15,118 nucleotides of DNA from Candidatus Nitrosocosmicus sp. (GCA_030452275.1 JAKDMR010000018.1:1-15118); one strand, 5' to 3'; shown: positions 1 through 8,002, counted from the stretch's first letter. Notes: generated from the sequence alone by a model not told the origin. A program made the numbers and translations.

Positions 1-549
1 AATGCCGATAAAAATAATCCGCGTGCTAATATCACTAGCTTAAAATATCAAAAAAGTGTTTCAGATCGTAGGAAGAAAGTTAATGATTTACTGATGAAAG
101 GATATACTCAACAAGAAATTATGTCAAGGTTACATTTAAGTCAATCAACTGCTTCTAGAGATATCGCATTTTTGTATAATCAAACAGAAAGAAACGCGAT
201 TAACATTGGAAAGGTGGCATTTGAGGAGTTACACAAATCGATGACTGGTACGACCGAGTTGCTAAAGAGAGGGTGGGAACTGTTAGAGCAAACCACTACT
301 GATAGAAAATTACAACTGAAAGTAATGGAGTTCATTACTAATTGTTATCAAAGAAGAACAGAATTAATTCAAGCGGGACCTATCTTATTATATCTTAGCA
401 TCCAGACCAAAAGATTTACGACAATAGAGAGATTCTTAGAGAAAAATAATATTTCTATTGATGAATATACCTTAAAAGCAATAATAGACACGGCTCAAAA
501 AGAAAAGGAAATGACTAACAAGAGAAAAGAACAAGCTGTATTCCAGTAG
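1..549 (+). CDS. Helix-turn-helix protein, 5' end outside window
   Basis: The frame is open from base 1, so the gene enters from the left and 182 residues are visible; the ATG at 94 is probably internal. Residues about 21-57 of the visible part read as a basic helix followed by a helix-turn-helix: DRRKKVNDLLMKGYTQQEI, then MSRLHLSQSTASRDI, with the pattern of a sigma-70 region 4 or MarR-type recognition helix. The remainder is rich in charged residues and predicted helical, with no cysteine cluster or membrane segment, so a cytoplasmic DNA-binding protein is the best reading. No partner gene lies downstream: the next 950 bases hold only an IS relic. A regulator or a mobile-element-associated DNA-binding protein are both possible; the family is not identified further. 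Confidence 0.7.
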   Translation, partial: NADKNNPRANITSLKYQKSVSDRRKKVNDLLMKGYTQQEIMSRLHLSQSTASRDIAFLYNQTERNAINIGKVAFEELHKSMTGTTELLKRGWELLEQTTTDRKLQLKVMEFITNCYQRRTELIQAGPILLYLSIQTKRFTTIERFLEKNNISIDEYTLKAIIDTAQKEKEMTNKRKEQAVFQ

Positions 550-703
550 AGGATATAAAAAAAGTCTTTCATTTACATACCTTCAAAGTGTCTACTGTCT
601 TGGAGTGAATATTTGAAGATCGTTAATACTTGATGGTATTACTGATAGAATTAATTGAGATTGGGTCATAATTCCGAACAAATAAAATTGTTCTCATAAT
701 GTA
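550..703. other. Intergenic stretch, nothing recognised
   Basis: AT-rich sequence between the end of the HTH gene and the IS630-type relic. Both strands were read for coding fragments; only short unrelated frames of under 40 codons were seen. No hairpin terminator or repeat stands out. Confidence 0.5.
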
Positions 704-1217
704 TATTGACATGCATTAGTCCATAGATCGAAGCAGATACATTTTAATATCTAAGCTAAACCGTTTTGTTCTGTAGTATCGAGATATTGCGTGTTTGATA
801 TTGTAAAATCAGGATAATAGTTCGATAATATGTTATACTTTCCATATCTCCAACATTCCCATCCCGTGTTACTATTTGATAACTCTTTTCTTACTTTCGT
901 CATCATGTTCTCATCTACAAATGATGGTCTTTCGAACCTTGGTTTATCTCACAAACCATCTAGTCCATCATCATTGTATCTTTTGTACCATTTGTAGGCC
1001 CATGCTCTCGATCTATGCATTTCCTTGGCTACAGATTCTATCTGCTCTTTATCGAAGAATATCCTGACTATGAGTAATAGCCTTTCCTTTACGCGTACAT
1101 CAGATTCATTCCTATAGAGATTTTCTAAATTAGTTGATTTCAACTAGATAGTCGAGAAGAGTCAATGGTTAGCTAAAAATCAATCTGTGAATTTATGTGT
1201 GTGAGTATAGATCAGTA
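704..1217 (-). mobile_element. IS630-type relic with internal deletion
   Basis: Minus-strand remnant of an IS630-like element. The N-terminal transposase domain (from 1143) and the extreme C-terminus (ending at the TAA at 716-718) are both recognisable and resemble the intact element at 2131-3260. The central part that should carry the two catalytic aspartates is missing. Tentative ends were chosen because the left end reads TATTGACAT after a TA (702-703) and the reverse complement of the right end reads TACTGATCT before a TA (1218-1219). These match at five of the first six bases, and TA duplication is the rule for IS630. The ends are weakly supported; the transposase remnants are well supported. 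Confidence 0.5.
716..1143 (-). pseudogene. IS630-type transposase, degenerate and internally deleted
   Basis: Reading from 1143, the first 64 codons give an HTH transposase N-terminus (VRVKERLLLIV, then a helix with RSRAWAYKWYKRY and the DGLDGL turn), parallel to VKVKERMLLVL, KSKAWATQWLKRY and EGIEGL in the intact element nearby. A TGA at 949-951 then interrupts the frame. Beyond it the same frame continues with DKPRFERPSFVDE and the conserved S-N-T-G-W, matching DSNTGW in the intact copy. Shortly after, another frame picks up at the catalytic-Glu/Trp region (MLEIWK, compare MLEEVW) and ends with YYRTKRFSLDIKMYLLRS, compare YFRTKRFGLNMRNYLLRT. The DD core is absent and there are at least three disabling changes, so it cannot make an active transposase. 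Confidence 0.8.
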
Positions 1218-1297
1218 TATCGGGGTTCTTTATGCTTATAACACTTTTGAATTATTTGCAATTAGAAGCAAACATTGATAATTGGGTATTTTTTATT

Positions 1298-1320
1298 TCA
1301 AACAAAGATTGATTGTTTGA
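1298..1320. repeat. 8-bp inverted repeat (hairpin)
   Basis: TCAAACAA and its exact reverse complement TTGTTTGA flank a 7-base loop. It could be a small regulatory or structural hairpin or a vestige of a mobile element; nothing decides between these. Confidence 0.4.
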
Positions 1321-1456
1321 TACCTGAAAGTTGATAGATTTCTTGGTTAATTAACACTATTCGAGAAATTTGTAAAAAGACATTTTCTTTATGCCCGAAT
1401 CCAGAGATAGAAATATAGAATAGATCTCTTGCGTATTAAGACATGCACTTTAATTT

Positions 1457-1467
1457 TTTATATATTT
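1457..1467 (+). promoter_or_regulatory. TATA-like box of first propeller gene
   Basis: TTTATATATTT in an AT-rich tract, roughly 50 bases before the most upstream possible start (TTG 1513). An archaeal TATA box sits about 25-30 bases before the transcript start, so a short leader would follow. A second AT box (TTTTATAAAA, 1566-1575) lies closer to the downstream start candidates. Confidence 0.35.
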
Positions 1468-2130
1468 ACATAATTTATTTGTAAAATCCTAATTTCCTGA
1501 GTAGCACTAACTTTGCAAACTTTTTCTACTTCTAGTGTTGTACAACAAGACTTTAAAGTTAAGTTGTTTTATAAAATAGTTCCTTTGAATTTTAAGATAA
1601 TTTATCTCATGAGTTTATCTATAGTAGTTGTGTCTGTGATGGTATCGGGTAACAATACATTAGTTGATTTTTCTCAAGGTTTTTTAGTTAATCCTAAGGT
1701 AATTGCTACACATAACTTTACACAAGGACATAATCCGTCTGTTTCTGTCAATCCAAATACAGGAGAATTATTTGCTGTATATACCTTGACAGAGAATAAT
1801 TCTACTAATATTTACATGACGAAATCTCAGGATGATGGAAAATCGTTTAGCAAAACAGTAAGAATCAATGATAAACCAGGAGATGCACATGATACATGGA
1901 ATTCAATTCCAATAGAATTTGGATCAAATAATGAAGTATATGTAACATGGATGGTTACTAAGGAAGATCCAGATTGGTATGCGGGAGTCACCGAATTACG
2001 TGTTGCAAGATCTTTGGATCGCGGAAACTCCTTTTCACCGGCAGTTAATCCTGTAACTGGTTATAAAAGTGAAAAAGCATTCTTTGATCTGAGTGTAACT
2101 AGAAATGATACTCTTTACCTGTCATTTCTA

Positions 2131-2144
2131 TACCATTTCATATA
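2131..2144 (+). repeat. Left terminal inverted repeat of the IS630-type element
   Basis: TACCATTTCATATA directly follows the TA target copy at 2129-2130 and pairs imperfectly with the right end. Confidence 0.75.
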
Positions 2145-3162
2145 TGTTCCTGAACCGTCCTTAGTAAATAGTTCCTCATGTTAAGACCAAATCTTTTGGT
2201 TCTAAAGTATTCAGAAATCTTTTCTCTAAAATCCTCAAAGGATGAGTAATATTCTAATAAAAGCATCTCTCTTTTGGCTATATTCCACACCTCTTCTAAC
2301 ATTATAAACTCAGGGGATGCTGTAGGAAGGTACACGGGAACAAGTGTATTCTTATTCTCTTCAAGGTATTCTTTCACTCGCCTGGACTTGTAGTGTGGTG
2401 AAGCCTTGTCCATGAATAGATAGCATTTTGGAAACATTGAATGGATGATTTTTACAAAATCAAGGAAAGTTTCGGTGTTGAATTTAGTATACTGTCTAAA
2501 TATCTGTTTACCATCTATACTTACAGCTCCAAACAAACAGGAAAGCTCGTGCGAACCTATGATCCTTACAACGGGTCTTTTCTTGGCATCAATCCAAACA
2601 CGTCTTACCATAGAATCGTAAAAGAAGAAGGATTCGTCTAAAGATACTACGGCAGAGTCTTTCTTTTGTTCTTCGTTGTGGATATCCACAAGAATCTGGC
2701 TGGTCTTTTTTTGAAATCCTCTTTTTCCTCTTTTGAAGTGGTGTTTACATGTACCTTCCCTGGTACCTTCTGTTTAAAACCCCATTTTTTAACAATGCAA
2801 TAAATGTGATTATGGTGATACCTTATCCCACTTTCATGTATTATTAACTCTTCAACCTGTTTTGTGCTCCAACCTGTGTTGCTGTCTTTTAGGATTCCTC
2901 TTATCTCGTATTCTACCTCTTCCAGTAACTCTGGTCTTCTACCGCTTTTTGGCCTGTCTTTCAATCCTTCTATGCCTTCCTCTCTGTATCTTTTTAGCCA
3001 CTGGGTAGCCCAAGCCTTGCTTTTATGGAGTGTTCTAGCTACATGAGCTGCAACCTTGCCGTAATATACAACATTAAGAACAAGTAGCATTCTTTCTTTC
3101 ACTTTCACATTCTTTTCAGTTCTACAAGCCCTCTCAAACGATGTCTTGTTTGCAATAATCAA
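2138..3162 (-). CDS. IS630-type DDE transposase, two overlapping frames
   Basis: The first frame (3162 to 2647, ATG start, 171 codons) holds the helix-turn-helix: KSKAWATQWLKRYREEGIEGL, then a winged-helix-like RPKSGRRPELLEE and the conserved DSNTGW. The second frame (in phase through 2689 to 2138) holds the catalytic core. It contains VSLDES (first Asp), LFMDKASPHY (second Asp) and TASPEFIMLEEVW (catalytic Glu), so the DDE triad is intact. The frames are offset by -1. On the coding strand an A7 run (plus-strand T7 at 2706-2712) lies just before the overlap. A slip there joins DFKKK to TSQILVDIHNEEQ and gives about 340 residues, normal for IS630. The fusion is therefore probably made by ribosomal or transcriptional slippage. 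A simple inactivating frameshift cannot be excluded. Confidence 0.8.
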
Positions 3163-3246
3163 AAAGTATACAGAAAGAGAATGTAATCCACCTAGCTATA
3201 AATATTTGTAGAAAATATATAGAGGAGGCTTCTCGGTTTATGTAAT

Positions 3247-3260
3247 TATCTTAATTGGTA
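3247..3260 (-). repeat. Right terminal inverted repeat of the IS630-type element
   Basis: On the minus strand it reads TACCAATTAAGATA, directly followed on the plus strand by the second TA copy at 3261-3262. Confidence 0.75.
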
Positions 3261-4218
3261 TAGACAGCCTTTCCAATGAATCTATGCCTGAAATAATAGG
3301 GTATCCTTCAAGTTACACGCTTGTGAAATCTGTAGATGGGGGAAAGACATTTGATCCTCCAGTTGAATTGGATGACCAAAATTGTGTATGTTGTCAAACC
3401 GCTTCTGCCGTCAGTCCTGATGGAGAGATATATTTTGCATGGAGAGATCTTCAGTATGAGCATGATCTTATTCCAGTAAACGCAGAGAATCCTTACAATT
3501 ACGGATTTAGCAATGGGTCTCTGTTTGACAGTTTTAAAAATAAAAAATATGAATCAATTCGCGATATAGTAACCATGCACACTCTAGATAATGGAACTGG
3601 AAAGAAGTTCAGTCCCATTACAAAGGTGAGTCAGGATAAATGGTATATTGCCGGTTGCCCCGACGCTGGACCAGGGATAGCATTTGACAGCCTTGGACGC
3701 TTACATGCAGCCTGGTTTACAGGAAGTGATACTGCCCCAAATGGAATAGGCTATTACTATGCATATTCTGATGACGGTGGCAAAACCTTTAGTGAACCTT
3801 TGGCATTGCTTGCTGACAAGGAATTCATTCCTCCTACAGAAGTTAGTTTAGCAATAGACAATAAAGACAACACATGGATAACATTTGCTGATCAGAGAAA
3901 CCCAGATGTGGTAAGATATTCTAAAATAAACACCGATCATCCTGGCAAAGTTCAATTAAGCATAATAGACAAAAATCATCAAATGGTCTTTAGCGGTCCT
4001 ATATTTGATGGCCAAATAAACGAACAATTGGATCTGGCAATGAGTAGTAACGATGACAATGCCTTTATTGCCTATAGAGATGGAAACGATACCAAAATTG
4101 CAGTAATCTCATCACATCTTGGACCAAATGAAGTGTCAACAACATAGAGACCAGGCATTATATAGTTGAAGTTGATGTGCATGGTTAGACAAAATAATCT
4201 CAATCTTTTATGAACAAC

Positions 4219-4227
4219 TTATATATT
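4219..4227 (+). promoter_or_regulatory. TATA-like box, upstream option for second propeller gene
   Basis: TTATATATT about 48 bases before the most upstream in-frame TTG (4267). It would support a transcript with a short leader reaching that TTG. Confidence 0.35.
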
Positions 4228-4317
4228 GTCATTATCATTGTTTGACTAATTCGCATTTACTTCTTTTTGTTTGAAATTTTGAATGTTTACTCATTTCGAA
4301 CATTGTACAATAAACCA

Positions 4318-4327
4318 TATATAATTA
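4318..4327 (+). promoter_or_regulatory. TATA-like box matching a leaderless GTG start
   Basis: TATATAATTA begins 27 bases before GTG 4345. This is the spacing expected for an archaeal transcript that starts on or beside the start codon, and it favours GTG 4345 over TTG 4267 as the true start. Confidence 0.4.
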
Positions 4328-4344
4328 TAAAATTCACTAAAAAT

Positions 4345-5742
4345 GTGAAACTTTTCATATCCTTAGTGATGTTGCTGTCATTGTCCGTTCTGATGTCATT
4401 TTTGTTTTTGTCTTTTTCAGCAACAGATCAATCTTTCGTTATACAAGCTCAGCCAACACGTAATTTGAGCAATTTCACTTCTATAGAGGTTGCAGGCAAC
4501 GGCTCACATAGTGCTGATTTGATCGTCGATCCAAAGACCAATCAAATCTATGTTACCTATGTAAAAACCCAAAATGACACTTCAAACTTATACTTTACAA
4601 AATCTGTTGGTAATGAGACTTTTGATACATTTACCGATCCAGTTAGAGTAAATGACAAGATTGGTGAAGTTTATTGGGATGGTAGGGTACCTCCAGAGAT
4701 CGAGGTTACCGATAATGGAACGATCTATACGCTCTGGGTAACCTCTAAGGAAACACCCGAATTTCCGTATCATGGATTTAGGACGCTAAAGATGGCTAAA
4801 TCCTTTGACGGTGGTGAAACATTTACTCCTGCGGTCACGGTGGCAAATAAAAATGATATCCCTCATGCAAATGCATTTGATAGTTTTGAAATAGGAGATG
4901 ATGGCAGGATTTATGTTGGTTATTTGAGTTGGGATGCAAAGATACTAAACAATGGAACAATACTTTCTACCGATGAAAAGGATGGTGCCCAGACGGGTTT
5001 CTCTGTGTCAGTTGATGGAGCAAACTCTTTCAAACCCATAAAGATCTTAGATACACATGTATGTCCATGTTGTCATGTAAATGTACTTGCAGGTTCTGAT
5101 GGGGACGTTTATACATCTTGGAGAGCGATATTTCCCGTAGCACCAAATACCGATCCTGAAGCCATGCCTGTTGTGAGAGACATTGTAGTTTCACACTCTT
5201 CAGATAATGGTTTAACCTTTGGTCCACCCGTCAAGGTTGCCAATGATAGTTTTGTATTTGGAGGATGTGTTCATGTGGGTGCACCAATGGTGATGGATAG
5301 TAAAGGGAATATACATATAGCATGGTATACGGGAGCAGAGGATCATCCTGGAATTTACTATGCATTCTCTACTGATAAAGCAAAATCATTTAGCAAACCA
5401 ATCCCCGTCCTTACTGGAGAGTGGATTCCACCACTGCGATCGGACTTGGCTGTTGATGATAAAGATGATATATGGATTACCTGGGAAGACTCATCTGGAC
5501 TAACTGCATTAGATGAAAAATGGATGTTTGAAAATACCACGGCTAACATATTTGTTGGAAAAATAGCCGAGAATAACAATAATACGCTAACTAAATACCT
5601 ACCACCAGTAAATACAGAAAATGCTAAATTGCCTAAAATAGCAACAGGCAATAACATGATTGCTGTTCTTTGGAATGGGGAAGATTCAGTTGATCTATCT
5701 ATTCTCAGACCAAATGAGATGTCAAGCGGGACCAAGAATTGA
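4345..5742 (+). CDS. Secreted CxCC beta-propeller protein (BNR/sialidase-like)
   Basis: Intact paralogue. The frame is open from TTG 4267 (491 residues), but GTG 4345 (465 residues) was chosen. It gives a compact signal peptide (MKLFISLVMLLSLSVLMSF) and sits the right distance from a TATA-like box. Repeated Asp-box-like blades include SFDGGETF, SVDGANSF, SSDNGLTF and STDKAKSF, the mark of a six- or seven-bladed propeller. In the 4267 numbering the conserved cysteines are C266, C268, C269 (CPCCH) and C334 (GGCVHVGAP). WR (285-286) and RDI (304-306) lie between them. An RVPP at 140-143 is shared with the 11735 gene but not the other subgroup. The product is probably extracellular or pseudoperiplasmic, with no C-terminal anchor. 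Sialidase activity is not implied: BNR folds serve many roles. Closest relative in the window is the 11735 gene (HVGAPM.MDSKGN.HIAWYTG in both). Confidence 0.85.
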   Translation: MKLFISLVMLLSLSVLMSFLFLSFSATDQSFVIQAQPTRNLSNFTSIEVAGNGSHSADLIVDPKTNQIYVTYVKTQNDTSNLYFTKSVGNETFDTFTDPVRVNDKIGEVYWDGRVPPEIEVTDNGTIYTLWVTSKETPEFPYHGFRTLKMAKSFDGGETFTPAVTVANKNDIPHANAFDSFEIGDDGRIYVGYLSWDAKILNNGTILSTDEKDGAQTGFSVSVDGANSFKPIKILDTHVCPCCHVNVLAGSDGDVYTSWRAIFPVAPNTDPEAMPVVRDIVVSHSSDNGLTFGPPVKVANDSFVFGGCVHVGAPMVMDSKGNIHIAWYTGAEDHPGIYYAFSTDKAKSFSKPIPVLTGEWIPPLRSDLAVDDKDDIWITWEDSSGLTALDEKWMFENTTANIFVGKIAENNNNTLTKYLPPVNTENAKLPKIATGNNMIAVLWNGEDSVDLSILRPNEMSSGTKN

Positions 5743-6381
5743 CCGAACAAAGCGGAAAAATTTGTATGGTGTGGAGACATGCTTCACGTGTAGACAATCA
5801 AACGTATACCAACGGTTCTAATCCCCATAATTATGAGGATAAACTAGAAAAAGGTATATTATATGAGGTCATACGTGATATTTATGTTACTCATTCTAAC
5901 CATTCTGAAAAAGCAAGATCTTTCATGCCCGCAGCAGTAAGAGTTCGCGCTGACAACTGGTATAGGAATGGCTGTATTAGAGCTGGTCCAGATCTTGGAT
6001 TTGACAATAACGGTTTATTACATGTAAGTTGGTTTACTGGTGACGACCAGATGCTAGGTACTTGCTATGATAATTCTGCAGACGGCGGTCAAAATTTCAG
6101 TACATCTATTCCTCTTTTAGTCGATGAATTGGAGGCCACCGGTGAAGCAAACCTAGGTGTAGATGTAAAAGACAACGTATGGATACCTACAACCGATGCT
6201 CGAGACGAAAATAATACTATGTCTTTGTAGCAGTCAAATCTGCAAATGGCCAACTATATACAAGAACCAGCAATTTGCAAATGGTGATAAACGTGTGATT
6301 TCAGCTGAACCGACAATAACGGGAATAACTTGGTTGGATGGAGATAATCTAAAAAATCTTGCAATTCTGAAGCATCGGTGA
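5739..6381 (+). pseudogene. 5'-truncated, frameshifted CxCC-propeller paralogue
   Basis: Homology begins abruptly at SGKICMVWRHA, which corresponds to the segment just after the CxCC cluster in intact paralogues. The signal peptide, first blades and CxCC are therefore gone. The frame runs on through VIRDIYV, DNWYRNGCIRAGP (the fourth conserved cysteine) and LLHVSWFTGDD. It then breaks at about 6224, where frame 2 continues FVAVKSANGQLYTRTSN. It breaks again near 6285 into frame 1, which ends ISAEPTITGITWLDGDNLKN...ILKHR at 6381. At least two frameshifts are needed. The fragment abuts and overlaps by 4 bases the stop of the preceding intact gene, as if a deletion removed the 5' half of a tandem copy. 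It belongs to the GCP/GP subgroup (with the IS-split gene and the 9108 gene). Confidence 0.8.
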
Positions 6382-6456
6382 AGACGTAAACGATTTAGTA
6401 GACCTAGAATATAGATATCTTTTATTCACCGGAAAAAAAATTAAAGAAACCAACAA

Positions 6457-7503
6457 ATGATTAAAGCGATTTCTGGTATTAAAAACGGTATTACAATTTC
6501 TCTGTTAAGTTGTATAGCAGTGATGATTATTTTCTATCTATATTCACGAATTACAACTCCTGATGGTGAAGTCTATATTTCCCAATCACTTTATAATTTC
6601 GCAATTGTAATATTGATTTCGTTTCTTGTATGCATGTCTTTACTAATATTTGGACTTTTAAAGACTTTGTTTACAAGGAGAGCTTGTGAGCAAAATAAGT
6701 TAAAACTGGTTTATCATCTGCAAACACCCTTTAGAGAGCGAAATTTCATTTTTATTTTTATTTTTGCCCTTTCATCAATTGCTTATTTCATTTTCTTTGG
6801 ATTTTTAACAAATATGTTTATTATATTTGATAGTGACGGGAGCGTTTTTTCTTTGATTCCTTCTTTCCAAAACATGGGATCAGCTGACCATGATATTAAC
6901 AACCATTCAAGCTCAAGTCATCAGTTAGAAAACCTTCATTCAATTGATGCCTTGCAAACAGGAGAATCGGAGTTACATGCAGCACATCCACAGCATCAGG
7001 CTAGTGTGACCCTATTCGAAAATCAAGACCCTGTCTTTTCAGAAGAGGAGTTAAATAATATGATATCTTATCCTAGTTATAGAATGATCATATGCTGCAA
7101 TAATTTTGGTTATGTTCCTATGTTGACGATACTTATTAACAGTAACTTCTCCTTTCTTCTAATACCGCTTAACTTCTTTCTTGGTATCATAATTTCGTTA
7201 CTAGTAGGAATGAATGTTTCTTTGAGTGTATTTATGATCAAACGGCTAAGGATAAAGGTTAAAAGCTTATCAAAAGGTAATGTTTTTGGAAGTCTGGGAA
7301 TATCTACTGGCCTGTTGATTGGCTGCCCTACTTGTGCGGGTAGTCTTTTTTATTCTATAGCAGGTTTTAGTTCTATTATTGCATTTTCGTCTTTGAGCTT
7401 GTATCAAATGCTTTTTATAGTTATCAGTATACCTTTTTTGATTATTTCGTTAGTTCTAATAACAAGATTGTTACGCACAAACACCTGCGACATACGTAGC
7501 TAA
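6457..7503 (+). CDS. Polytopic membrane protein with His-rich loop and CPTC motif
   Basis: 348 residues from ATG. Hydrophobic segments lie at about 12-30, 45-69, 96-124, 220-262 (probably two) and 278-338 (probably two). Between the third and fourth lies a polar loop of about 90 residues (126-215). It holds seven histidines between 145 and 180 (H145, H150, H155, H161, H174, H177, H180), and a CC pair at 213-214 follows. Near the C-terminus GLLIGCPTCAG places a CxxC (C290, C293) at the start of a membrane segment. The His-rich loop and the paired cysteines suggest metal binding or thiol redox at the membrane, which would suit its place between secreted Cys-containing propellers and upstream of a TlpA-CcdA gene. 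No named family is assigned; an integral membrane redox or metal-handling protein is an inference. It has its own 75-base upstream spacer and no operon partner. Confidence 0.75.
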   Translation: MIKAISGIKNGITISLLSCIAVMIIFYLYSRITTPDGEVYISQSLYNFAIVILISFLVCMSLLIFGLLKTLFTRRACEQNKLKLVYHLQTPFRERNFIFIFIFALSSIAYFIFFGFLTNMFIIFDSDGSVFSLIPSFQNMGSADHDINNHSSSSHQLENLHSIDALQTGESELHAAHPQHQASVTLFENQDPVFSEEELNNMISYPSYRMIICCNNFGYVPMLTILINSNFSFLLIPLNFFLGIIISLLVGMNVSLSVFMIKRLRIKVKSLSKGNVFGSLGISTGLLIGCPTCAGSLFYSIAGFSSIIAFSSLSLYQMLFIVISIPFLIISLVLITRLLRTNTCDIRS

Positions 7504-7522
7504 AGCAAAAGATATTCCAAGT

Positions 7523-7860
7523 CTATGGGATTTTATTTGCTTCAATTACTTTGAAATTCAGCATATCTTTATTAATCCATGAAATCAAGACCATTTTATC
7601 GAATGTGTCGGCAATGGCCGAATTTCGGTGCCCAATGAACGTTGTATCGGAATGGCTTGTATTATTAATAGGGTTTATTTTAGTTAGATAAATTTCGCTT
7701 TCTTCTAATTGATGTTTGCCAGTGTATTGTATTATATTTAATGATTCCAAATTCTAGTCCTGTTTATTGAATATGTCATGACGTTGAAATTTTGAAGCGA
7801 TTTGTCCTGACTTATATACATCCTGACCATGCTATGGTACCAATGAATTAGAAATGAAAA
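7523..7860 (-). pseudogene. Decayed beta-propeller-like C-terminal fragment
   Basis: On the minus strand one frame (about 7860 to 7755) gives LIHWYHSMVRMYISQDKSLQNF followed by VMTYSINRT; within it HW and SQDKSLQNF resemble the AW...S.D...F pattern of the neighbouring propellers. After a frameshift near 7755-7762 the frame ending at 7523 gives ESEIYLTKINPINNTS and MVLISWINKDMLNFKVIE, the alternating pattern of the last blade and C-terminal strand (compare AVLWNGEDSVDLSIL). No start, signal peptide or CxCC is present and stops lie upstream. The match is to a pattern, not a close copy, so it may come from a different BNR-type gene. It converges on the membrane-protein gene, 20 bases apart. Confidence 0.4.
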
Positions 7861-8002
7861 CCGGTGCTAAGCTTGTACACACTGGATAGATTCACCATAC
7901 TGTCACATTACTTTTGGTAGGATAGTTCTTCAAATATGAATGCTCAAAAATATCAGACCTTTTGCGAAATTAGACTGGCTTTTAAAAATTCGTGGATTGA
8001 TA
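7861..8002. other. Intergenic region, nothing recognised
   Basis: No supported gene or repeat. The minus strand contains several stops, so the upstream part of the decayed fragment, if once here, is not recognisable. Confidence 0.4.

Larger units (their letters stand above)
1218..1512. other. Intergenic region upstream of the first propeller gene
   Basis: AT-rich and without a supported gene. It contains a perfect 8-bp hairpin: TCAAACAA at 1298-1305 and TTGTTTGA at 1313-1320, with a 7-base loop, just downstream of a T6 run. It also contains a TATA-like box near 1457-1467. The hairpin has no obvious client gene. Confidence 0.5.
2131..3260 (-). mobile_element. IS630-type insertion sequence, 1130 bp, apparently complete
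   Basis: The element lies in the reverse orientation inside the first propeller gene. Its ends are imperfect terminal inverted repeats: the left end starts TACCATTTCATATA and the reverse complement of the right end starts TACCAATTAAGATA, with 11 of the first 14 positions identical. It is flanked by TA at 2129-2130 and TA at 3261-3262, the target duplication typical of IS630/Tc1-type elements. Deleting the element plus one TA restores the host gene's frame, which fixes the boundaries independently of the repeats. It carries one transposase gene in two overlapping frames. The transposase stop lies only 7 bases from the left end, and about 98 bases of non-coding leader lie at the right end. Confidence 0.9.
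1513..4147 (+). pseudogene. Secreted CxCC beta-propeller (BNR/sialidase-like), split by an IS630-type element
   Basis: Two halves, 1513-2130 and 3263-4147, read as one 500-residue protein once the 1130-bp element and one TA copy are removed: ...LYLSF-L-DSLSNESM... continues without a stop or frameshift. The length matches the neighbouring paralogues (468-495 residues). The N-terminus is a signal-peptide-like hydrophobic stretch (IIYLMSLSIVVVSVMVSG). Starts at TTG 1513, TTG 1585 or ATG 1609 are all possible, and 1585 or 1609 gives a more compact signal. Asp-box-like blades include SQDDGKSF, SLDRGNSF, SVDGGKTF and SDDGGKTF. Conserved cysteines in the restored numbering are C247, C249, C250 (CVCC) and C338 (AGCP). 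RDI precedes the last cysteine as in the paralogues. Apart from the insertion no lesion is seen, so the disruption looks recent. The downstream half could in principle be translated from ATG 3284 but would lack a signal peptide. Confidence 0.85.

Noticed and set aside
4684..4695. RVPP in the B-type propellers as a sialidase FRIP motif
   Set aside because: It lies in the second blade region rather than at the first strand, is absent from the A-type copies, and no complete catalytic set (Arg triad, Tyr/Glu) could be recognised. Calling them true sialidases is not justified.
5062..5076. CPCCH (and CNCCH in the 9108 gene) fit the CxxCH haem c motif
   Set aside because: The His is replaced by Gln (CVCCQ) and Asn (CPCCN) in the other two full-length paralogues, while CxCC is kept in all four. 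The conserved unit is therefore CxCC, and covalent haem attachment is not supported.
5358..5780. 140-codon open frame on the minus strand
   Set aside because: It lies antisense to the 3' end of an intact propeller gene with clear homology, has no recognisable domain and no own control signals.
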